Assembly (NCBI GenBank): GCA_005880805.1
Contig: VBFZ01000179.1
Location: 348-6,787 of the forward strand
Direction of reading: 5' to 3'
Source of the DNA: Chloroflexota bacterium
GTDB lineage: Bacteria; Chloroflexota; Limnocylindria; Limnocylindrales; CSP1-4
DNA: 6,440 nucleotides
The translations under genes and the position numbers were made by a program. The first letter of the stretch is position 1, and each line of letters starts with the position of its first letter. The notes below the pieces were generated by a model. That model ran no database searches and was not told where the DNA came from. It saw only the letters and a list, made by a program, of their open reading frames with translations. Shown here piece after piece: positions 1 to 5,123 of this stretch.

Positions 1-312
1 GAGACGTGGCAGCGGCTCGCTTCGGTGTACAAACAGCTCAACGCAACGTTCGGCTCGTTCAGCGTGGCCGTACTGAAGGTCTCCACTCGTGCGCTCGCGA
101 GCGATTCGCCGGGCGATGCGACGTACGCGACGCTCGAGAACCGGATCGCGAGCTGGACCCTCCAGCGGGACGCGCTCGCGACCGGAATCAAGAGCGCGCT
201 GACGAACTCCGCCTTCCATGACATTGCGCTCAACGAGCAGCTCGCCAAGTCGTACATCGCCGACGCGAATCGGCTCATCGCGCTGGCGGAGTCGGAGGCC
301 GCCGGGGGCTGA
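1..312 (+). CDS. C-terminal part of a protein of unknown function (5' end outside the window)
   Basis: The frame is open from the first base and ends at TGA 310-312, leaving 103 residues of a longer protein. A GTG at 25 could act as a start, but the same frame reads through upstream codons (ETWQRLAS), and no ribosome binding site precedes the GTG, so a truncated C-terminus is more likely. The visible part is mostly amphipathic helix: a YKQLNATFGSFSVAVLK segment, then a heptad-like stretch around LENRIASWTLQRDALATGI, then a final helix rich in Ala, Leu and Glu. There are no cysteines, membrane segments or catalytic motifs that I can recognise. It resembles a helical C-terminal tail of an enzyme or exported protein, but I cannot name the family. 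It converges on the lemA operon, with 60 bases between the two stop codons. Confidence 0.7.
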   Translation, partial: ETWQRLASVYKQLNATFGSFSVAVLKVSTRALASDSPGDATYATLENRIASWTLQRDALATGIKSALTNSAFHDIALNEQLAKSYIADANRLIALAESEAAGG

Positions 313-348
313 CCGCGGCGCGGCAAGGTGGTCCTGACGAGGGCTTGG

Positions 349-371
349 GCGACCGGTTCTCGCCGGGTCGC
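349..371. terminator. Candidate bidirectional stem-loop between convergent genes
   Basis: GCGACC (349-354) pairs with GGTCGC (366-371) around an 11-base loop. The stem lies in the 60-base gap between two convergent stop codons and ends one base from the lemA stop. Its position suits a terminator serving both strands, but neither side has a T-tract, so an intrinsic terminator is only weakly supported. A second, stronger inverted repeat lies just inside lemA (379-402). Confidence 0.25.
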
Positions 372-372
372 T

Positions 373-948
373 TCAGGCCGGCCGGAGCTCGACGTCCGGC
401 CGCGCGACGTCCTCGGGCGGCGCGCGGAAGAATGGACGTGCCTCCCACCCGAAGATCGCGGTGAGGAGCAGGGCAGGCAGCTGGCCGATCCGCGTGTTGT
501 AGCGGTAGACCGTGTCGTTGTAGAACTCGCGCCGGTCGGCGATGACCTCCTCGAGGCGCTCGATCTCGTTCTGCAGGTCGAGCACGTTCTGCTCGGAGCG
601 GATCTGGGGGTAGTTCTCGACGACCGCGAACAGCTGCTTGACGGCCGCAGTGGTGGCCTCCGATGTCGCGGCCTGTGCCTCGATCGGGGCGGTCGGAGAG
701 TACGCCGCCCGGAGGCGGGTGACGTTTTCCAGAACGCCACGCTCGTAGGCCATGAGATCGCGGACCGCGTTGACCACGTTGGGGAGCTCGTCGTGGCGCT
801 GCTTGAGCGCGACGTCGACGTTCGCCCACGCCTTGTCGATCCGCTGACGGAGGGCGATCACGTCGTTGTACGTTGTCAGCGCGATGAAGCCAACGATCAC
901 GACGGCCACGGCGACGGCAAAGAGCGCGGCTGCCTCGAACGTGGTCAA
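373..948 (-). CDS. lemA: LemA family membrane protein
   Basis: This encodes a 191-residue protein, the usual LemA length. An N-terminal membrane helix (about residues 6-26) is followed by the alpha-helical LemA domain. Diagnostic segments are YNDVIALRQRIDKAW (27-41), LKQRHDELPNVV (48-59), the middle AVVENYPQIRSEQNVLDLQNE region (108-128), and REFYNDTVYRYN (140-151) leading to the LP..L..IFGW..RPFF end (157-174). LemA proteins are anchored by the N-terminal helix with a helical-bundle domain outside it; their biochemical role is not settled. I chose the TTG at 948 because it overlaps the upstream stop as TTGA, the equivalent of the common ATGA coupling, and places the membrane helix at the N-terminus. 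A longer reading frame runs upstream to 1092, but there it only shadows the GIDE gene. This is the last gene of the minus-strand operon. An 8-bp perfect inverted repeat lies in its final codons. Confidence 0.92.
   Translation of the reverse strand: MTTFEAAALFAVAVAVVIVGFIALTTYNDVIALRQRIDKAWANVDVALKQRHDELPNVVNAVRDLMAYERGVLENVTRLRAAYSPTAPIEAQAATSEATTAAVKQLFAVVENYPQIRSEQNVLDLQNEIERLEEVIADRREFYNDTVYRYNTRIGQLPALLLTAIFGWEARPFFRAPPEDVARPDVELRPA
379..402. repeat. Perfect 8-bp inverted repeat in the 3' end of lemA
   Basis: CGGCCGGA (379-386) is followed by an 8-base loop and TCCGGCCG (395-402), giving an all-matched, very GC-rich stem. It lies within the last ten or so codons of lemA, just before the convergent gap. 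It could stall polymerase arriving from the plus-strand gene or protect the 3' end of the operon mRNA. It could also be a by-product of the GC-rich codons there. Confidence 0.35.
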
Positions 949-2012
949 AGCCGTATGCCGCCCGTCAGCTCGAAGGCCAGGACGAACACCGCGCCGATTG
1001 CAAGAAGCGCGCCCAGGAGGCCCATGACGAACTGGCCCTGATTGCGCGCCTCGGCCGCTCCGGGCACGCCTTGTGCGATGAGGAGTGGGCATTCGGGTGT
1101 CGCGGCGACCACGAGCTCCTCGGGGGCGATGTCGAACATCCGCGCGATCTTCTCAGATGTCGCCTCGTCCGCGACGGGCTCCGGCCGGGCATCGGGATCC
1201 AGGTGCGGCGCCCGTGTTGGGTGGCCGATTCCGAAACCGGGGATCGCGGCGTTGCCCCACGCGTCGGCCGGCGTGGCGGCGAGGACGCCTGCTTCCCGCG
1301 CGGCCGCGAGGTCGGCTTCGATCTCCGGGTCGCTCGTGAGGTCCCCGTCGGCCGAATCCGCATTGGCTCCGGTCGGGTCCGGCAGCTGGTCGAAGGGTCG
1401 GGCGGTTCCCACGACTGTGACCTGGTCGCCGACCTGGATGCGGGCCTCCTGGTAGTGCCGCTCGCGGCCGCCCATCGTTGGCATGGCGAGGGAGAAGACG
1501 TCGCCGATCGGCCGCGGCGTGTCGGGCAGGTCGGTGGGTTGGTGGACCGTGAGCAGGTTCGCGATCTGCACCTGTCGATCGAGCTCGCCGACCTGGATCG
1601 CGGGACCGCTGCGCATGCGCAGTCCCATGGCGGAGCTGAATGCACCGTCGTGCTCGTCGAGGCGCCAGGGCATGTCCCAGCGCGCGCCCCTCGGGAAGAT
1701 GCGGACGGTCCCGGTCTCGTCACGGACGCGAAATCCCACCGCGCGCTCCTCGTTGAACACCGTGTGGCGGTCGCGATCGCGCGTCTCGGTGATGCGCGCC
1801 AGGTAGTAGACGCAGCGCTCGCTCTGCAGGGGTGACAGGAGCGACAGCTCGGCCGGCTCCACCACTCCCGAAACGCGCACTTCGCCGACGGCCAGCGAGG
1901 CGACGCGCGACGTCGATACGTCCGAGATGAGGGCCGCCCGGCGGTAGCCCGCCATGCCGCGCGCGAGGAGCGTCAGGCCGGCAACTACGGCGGCGCCGCT
2001 CCCGAGCAGCAC
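945..2012 (-). CDS. GIDE-domain (BAM-type) membrane protein without RING
   Basis: This encodes 355 residues from the GTG at 2012. An N-terminal hydrophobic segment (1-22), a GIDE domain and a C-terminal membrane helix (about 328-348) are visible. GIDE features are GEVRVSGVVEP (43-53), LLSPLQSERCVYYLARI (58-74), the strand pair GFRVRDETGTVRIFP (93-107), and VGDQVTVVGTARP (194-206). The domain belongs to the family named for the mitochondrial E3 ligase GIDE/MUL1, but no RING finger follows, so ubiquitin ligase activity is not expected; the bacterial role is unknown. About 95 Asp/Ala/Pro-rich residues (roughly 210-305) intervene before the PLLIAQG strand and last helix, an apparent insertion. 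The start is uncertain: there is no ribosome binding site near the GTG, whereas GAGAGGAG (2050-2043) sits 6 bases before an in-frame ATC at 2036, which would add eight residues and complete the first membrane helix. The stop overlaps lemA by 4 bases. Confidence 0.85.
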   Translation of the reverse strand: MLLGSGAAVVAGLTLLARGMAGYRRAALISDVSTSRVASLAVGEVRVSGVVEPAELSLLSPLQSERCVYYLARITETRDRDRHTVFNEERAVGFRVRDETGTVRIFPRGARWDMPWRLDEHDGAFSSAMGLRMRSGPAIQVGELDRQVQIANLLTVHQPTDLPDTPRPIGDVFSLAMPTMGGRERHYQEARIQVGDQVTVVGTARPFDQLPDPTGANADSADGDLTSDPEIEADLAAAREAGVLAATPADAWGNAAIPGFGIGHPTRAPHLDPDARPEPVADEATSEKIARMFDIAPEELVVAATPECPLLIAQGVPGAAEARNQGQFVMGLLGALLAIGAVFVLAFELTGGIRL

Positions 2013-2042
2013 GTATGGCGCGAGAGAGCCGCTGATGTGGCG

Positions 2043-2050
2043 CTCCTCTC
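2043..2050 (-). promoter_or_regulatory. Strong ribosome binding site that does not match the GTG start of the GIDE gene
   Basis: On the minus strand the bases read GAGAGGAG. This is the best Shine-Dalgarno match in the gap after the PspC-domain gene. It is about 30 bases from the GTG at 2012, too far for normal initiation, but 6 bases from ATC at 2036 in the same frame. AGAGAG (2051-2046) can also pair with CTCTCT (2028-2023), which would partly hide the site. Confidence 0.5.
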
Positions 2051-2052
2051 TG

Positions 2053-2682
2053 CTACGGGCTGTGGGAAGCGGGCGGCGAACCGCGGCCGCCGAGATCGAG
2101 CGCGCGGACGATCAGCAGGATCCCCAGCAGCACGAGCGCGGCGGGCCACACGACATCCCAGCGGATGGGCGGCAGGTAGTCGCGGACGAGGAAGTAGACG
2201 CCGGCGGCAACCAGCAGGACGCCGAGCACGACGACGCCGCGTCCCGGGCCGTCCTCGCCCCGGGCTCCGCGTGCATCTCGTCTCGCGGCTCGCCGAGCTT
2301 CCCGCTCCCGGCGGCGCGCCTCCCGCCAGTCGTCCGCACCCGGTTGCCACGCCGGGATTGGCGTCGTTGCCGGCGTCGATGCCGCCGAGGCGGGGTGATC
2401 GGCGGGCTCCGTGCCCGGCGCGCGAGCGCCCGTGACCGGCGGGGTCGGCGCTCCGCCAGGAGTCGGCGCGGACCCGAACGGGGTCGATGGAGCCCATGGC
2501 TCCTCGGGGATGACGAACACCATCGCGACGTAGACGAGGACAGCCAGACCCTGGGTGAGTACCGCCGCGATCACCCAGCCCAGCCGGACGATGGCAGGAT
2601 CGATGTCCAGCCACTCGGCGATTCCGCCGGCCACGCCCGCGAGCATCCGTTCGTCCCGCGACCGATACAGCCGCCCGTTCAT
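2053..2682 (-). CDS. PspC-domain membrane protein with C-terminal LiaF-type transmembrane pair
   Basis: This encodes 209 residues from the ATG at 2682. The PspC domain occupies about residues 3-60: LYRSRDERMLAGVAGGIAEW, then DIDPAIVRLGWV, then a hydrophobic helix ending in VIPEEP, all classic family features. A Pro/Thr/Ala-rich linker (61-116) and a strongly charged Arg/Glu helix (117-145) follow, then two membrane helices (149-166 and about 176-193) joined by RDYLPPIRWDVVWP, which resembles the LiaF/DUF5668 transmembrane unit also found in the upstream neighbour. PspC proteins are inner-membrane parts of phage-shock-type envelope stress responses, where they can bind PspA; no PspA is encoded here. 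The ATG was chosen because the PspC domain starts at residue 3 and upstream codons are Arg-rich junk overlapping the neighbour. Its ribosome binding site is weak (GGGATGGAA region), and the gap to the upstream stop is 16 bases, so translation may depend on the upstream gene. Confidence 0.9.
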   Translation of the reverse strand: MNGRLYRSRDERMLAGVAGGIAEWLDIDPAIVRLGWVIAAVLTQGLAVLVYVAMVFVIPEEPWAPSTPFGSAPTPGGAPTPPVTGARAPGTEPADHPASAASTPATTPIPAWQPGADDWREARRREREARRAARRDARGARGEDGPGRGVVVLGVLLVAAGVYFLVRDYLPPIRWDVVWPAALVLLGILLIVRALDLGGRGSPPASHSP

Positions 2683-2698
2683 CCCAGTTCCATCCCGG

Positions 2699-3691
2699 TC
2701 ACTGGCAGTTCTCCCCGTGGAGCTCGACGTTGCCGAAGTTCGCCGTCGTCGACAGGTCGACCTTCGCGGCGGCCGCATCGTACCCGGGCGTCGTCCACGT
2801 ATTGCCGGCCTGGGTCATGCCCCGATCGCCGAAATCCGTCGATGAGAACGCGCCTCCGCCGAGGGTGACCCGCAGGCCGACGCCCGACGGGACACACAGC
2901 TCGAGGGAACCGAAGTTCGCCGTAATCGAGCCGTGGAAGGACGACTCCCTGGGGACGCGGAGCACGGTTGAACCGAAGTTCGAGGTGATCGACAGGCTCT
3001 GCACCGTCGCTCCCGCCAGGCCCAGATCCGCCTGGCCGAAGTTGACCGTCACGGACAGGTTCCCGACCCTGGCGCCGCTCAGGTCAGCCGTGAGGTCGCC
3101 GAAATCCGACGTCGCCGAGAGATCGACCGTGGGCTGGCGTGGGAGGCCGATGCGCCAGGCGCCAGGACCGCCGCCGCCATCGAGGAAGGGCAGGATGCCC
3201 CAGCGCCCGGAATCGCTTCGGATGTTCAGCGAGCTCGCCGAGGCGGTGACGCTCGGCGGGGCACCGTCCCGGCTCGACCCGGCGACGGTCCAGCCGGCAC
3301 CGTTCCCCGTCGAGATCGTCGTGCTGCGGCAGGCCGCCCGAAGCTCGACCGACGCCCGGTCCCCGCCGAACGAGCCGGTCTGGTCTGGGAACGGCTTGCC
3401 GCCTTCGCCGCGCCCGCAGTCGCGACCCAGTCCGGCGAACGCCGGCCCCGCGGCGAGGAGGCTGCCGAACATGACCCCCAGCGTCGCGGCGACGAGGAGG
3501 CCACCCAGGAACTCGAGCGACGTCCTGCGAAGGAGCAACCCGAACCCGAGCCCCACGATGATCAGCGGCCACAACCGCCAGGCGCCGACGAGCGCCGCCG
3601 GATCGAGCACACCGAGCTGGACCAGGGCAGGGATCCCGCCGAGGAGGATCAGGAAGATCCCCCAGTTGAGCAGCCCGCGGTTGACGCGCAT
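2699..3691 (-). CDS. LiaF/toastrack-like membrane protein with beta-repeat C-terminus
   Basis: This encodes 330 residues from an ATG preceded by GGGAGG (3701-3696) with a 4-base spacer. The N-terminal third is membrane: helices at about 7-28, 36-54 and 61-81, with the RLWPLIIVGLGFGLLLR signature of LiaI/LiaF-type domains. The rest (about 87-330) is predicted all-beta and probably extracytoplasmic. It has six N/D-F-G motifs at 196, 217, 238, 259, 286 and 318; the first four are exactly 21 residues apart. This matches the beta-rich C-terminal domain of LiaF-like proteins, called toastrack in the phage-shock literature. In Firmicutes LiaF restrains the LiaRS cell-wall stress system; here no sensor kinase or regulator is nearby, so that role is not implied. 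Four cysteines (92, 121, 266, 329) lie in the probably external part. It is the first gene of the four-gene operon. An open extension upstream to 3874 overlaps the divergent GT87 gene and is rejected. Confidence 0.85.
   Translation of the reverse strand: MRVNRGLLNWGIFLILLGGIPALVQLGVLDPAALVGAWRLWPLIIVGLGFGLLLRRTSLEFLGGLLVAATLGVMFGSLLAAGPAFAGLGRDCGRGEGGKPFPDQTGSFGGDRASVELRAACRSTTISTGNGAGWTVAGSSRDGAPPSVTASASSLNIRSDSGRWGILPFLDGGGGPGAWRIGLPRQPTVDLSATSDFGDLTADLSGARVGNLSVTVNFGQADLGLAGATVQSLSITSNFGSTVLRVPRESSFHGSITANFGSLELCVPSGVGLRVTLGGGAFSSTDFGDRGMTQAGNTWTTPGYDAAAAKVDLSTTANFGNVELHGENCQ
2732..3121 (-). repeat. 21-codon (63-bp) repeat units inside the LiaF-like gene
   Basis: Residues 190-273 divide into four units of exactly 21 residues, each with an N/D-F-G at positions 7-9 and alternating hydrophobic residues on both sides (for example LSVTVNFGQADLGLAG and LSITSNFGSTVLRVP). 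Less regular copies follow at 286 and 318. At DNA level the plus strand shows CCGAAGTT or CCGAAATC recurring near 2733, 2829, 2910, 2973, 3036 and 3099. The units suggest stacked beta-strand rungs, such as a beta-helix or toastrack ladder. Confidence 0.7.
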
Positions 3692-3770
3692 CCTGCCTCC
3701 CTCTCGACCGTCGCGCGGGACCATTCTGACGGCTGACGAGCCCAGGCGCCGTGCTAGCCTCGCCTCCGCT
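3692..3770. promoter_or_regulatory. Divergent promoter region between the LiaF-like operon and the GT87 gene
   Basis: These 79 bases separate two divergent starts and must hold both promoters unless these lie inside genes. For the plus strand, CTGACG (3733-3738) and TAGCCT (3755-3760) are 16 bases apart and end 10 bases before the GT87 GTG, so the transcript would have almost no leader. For the minus strand, CAGAAT (3728-3723) is a possible -10 with no convincing -35. Neither call is strong. Confidence 0.4.
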
Positions 3771-5123
3771 GTGAAGAGCGCACGGGAGTTCGCGATCCTG
3801 GCCGGCCTCGCGATGCTCGGGCCGATCCTGGCATTGACGGTCGTCGTCGCCCAGCAACCGTCGTTGCGATTCAACGACTACCACGACTACTGGCTGGCGG
3901 GCCGGCTGGTGGCCAGCGGAGGCAACCCGTACGACCTGGGCGCGCTGAGGGAGCTCGCGAGGCAGGAAAACCTCGAGTTCCTGGTGGGCGGTGGATACAG
4001 CTACCTGCCGCCGTTCGCCCTCGCCATGGTCCCACTCGCCGCATTGCCGTTCGAGGCGTCCGCATGGCTGTTCAGCCTGGGGTCGGTCCTCGCGTTCGGG
4101 CTCGCCGTCGGCTGGTGGCTGCAGCGCTGGCTCCAGGATGCCGCGCCCTCACGGCGTCGGCTTGCCGCCGTCGGGTGTGGTGTCTACCCGCCGGTGCTCG
4201 GTTCCGTCTTCGTCGGCCAGGTAAACCTCGTGGTCGGCGTGCTGATCGCGATCGGGTTCGCCACGCTTGTGGCGGATGCCGTCCGGCCCGGCGAGCGCGC
4301 GACCTCTGTCGCCTCGGGGCTGGCCGAGGTGACCTCCGGCCTGGCGCTCGGGGTTGCCGGCGTCGTCAAGCTGTACCCGATCGCTGTCGCGCTTCCGCTC
4401 GTGCTCGGGCGCAGGCTCGTCATGGCCGCCGCGCTGGCCCTCGCGTTCGGCGGCTCGCTGCTCTTGGCGGCGGTCCTGGCCCCCGGTGCATCGCAGGGAG
4501 TCGACGGGCTTGGCTCGCTGCTCGCGCCCGACGCCTACTGGACCAACCAGTCTCTGAACGGCTTCGCCAGCCGTCTCGTCCTCAGCACCGACCAGACCTC
4601 GGCGATGTTCCCCGGCCGCGCGCCCGCCGAGAGCCTGTCGGCCGTCCTGATCGTGGTGCTGGCCGTCGCGACGCTCGGCGTCCTGTGGCTGGCGCGGCAT
4701 GCGCTGGCGCTCCCGCGCGGTGTAGCACTGGCGTCGGCCTTCGTGCTCGTCGCCGCGATCGCGGGTGCACCCAAGAACTCGCTCTGGAACCAGGTCCCGT
4801 CGCTCGTGGCGGTCGGCACGCTGCTCGCGCTGGAAACCCCGGATCTGACGCTCCAGCGCCTGGGCCGGGTCGACCGAGTGTTGCTTCTGCTGTGGGGTGG
4901 CAGCGCTGCACTCCAGGCGCTCGTGGACGCGGTTCTCCTTGGGGGTGGCCGGGCTGCGGCATACGCGACGCCGCTCGCCTCGATCGCGCTCTACGGCGTC
5001 CTCGTCCTGTGGCTCCTGCTCGCGCGCCGGCTCCTGGTCCCCGCTGAGCTTCCGGCCGCGCTCGATGAGGCTGATGACGCCCAGGGCCGGCGGCTGCGCG
5101 AGATCGCAAGGGCCGGGCCGTGA
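3771..5123 (+). CDS. GT87 (DUF2029) family polytopic glycosyltransferase
   Basis: This encodes a 450-residue protein with about ten membrane helices, typical of GT87/DUF2029 (GT-C fold), which includes polyprenyl-phosphate-sugar dependent mannosyl- and arabinosyltransferases of actinobacterial envelopes. Signature segments in order are a helix at 8-27; FNDYHDYW (34-41), whose acidic residues sit in the first outer loop where GT-C enzymes hold their catalytic Asp; GGNPYD (50-55); YSYLPP (76-81); VGQVNL (148-153); VVKLYP (198-203); and WTNQSLNGF (257-265). It probably transfers a sugar from a lipid carrier to an envelope acceptor on the outer face of the membrane; donor and acceptor cannot be told from sequence. 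The GTG at 3771 gives a short cytosolic N-terminus before helix 1; the frame stays open far upstream only as antisense to the LiaF-like gene. No ribosome binding site is seen, consistent with a leaderless message. The stop overlaps the acyltransferase start as GTGA. Confidence 0.88.
   Translation: MKSAREFAILAGLAMLGPILALTVVVAQQPSLRFNDYHDYWLAGRLVASGGNPYDLGALRELARQENLEFLVGGGYSYLPPFALAMVPLAALPFEASAWLFSLGSVLAFGLAVGWWLQRWLQDAAPSRRRLAAVGCGVYPPVLGSVFVGQVNLVVGVLIAIGFATLVADAVRPGERATSVASGLAEVTSGLALGVAGVVKLYPIAVALPLVLGRRLVMAAALALAFGGSLLLAAVLAPGASQGVDGLGSLLAPDAYWTNQSLNGFASRLVLSTDQTSAMFPGRAPAESLSAVLIVVLAVATLGVLWLARHALALPRGVALASAFVLVAAIAGAPKNSLWNQVPSLVAVGTLLALETPDLTLQRLGRVDRVLLLLWGGSAALQALVDAVLLGGGRAAAYATPLASIALYGVLVLWLLLARRLLVPAELPAALDEADDAQGRRLREIARAGP

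Noticed and set aside
328..1041. Plus-strand frame of 237 codons opposite lemA
   Set aside because: The minus strand encodes a textbook LemA domain; the plus reading shows only Asp/Val/Arg-rich shadow sequence.
2730..3770. Long open plus-strand frame continuous with the GT87 gene, suggesting a 797-residue fusion protein
   Set aside because: The region is antisense to the LiaF-like gene, whose membrane helices and 21-residue repeats are clearly coding. The plus-strand reading is Pro/Arg/Ser-rich low-complexity sequence without a domain.
3692..3874. N-terminal extension of the LiaF-like protein up to 3874
   Set aside because: It overlaps the GT87 start and first membrane helix, is Arg-rich, and the ATG at 3691 has a good ribosome binding site right before the first membrane helix.
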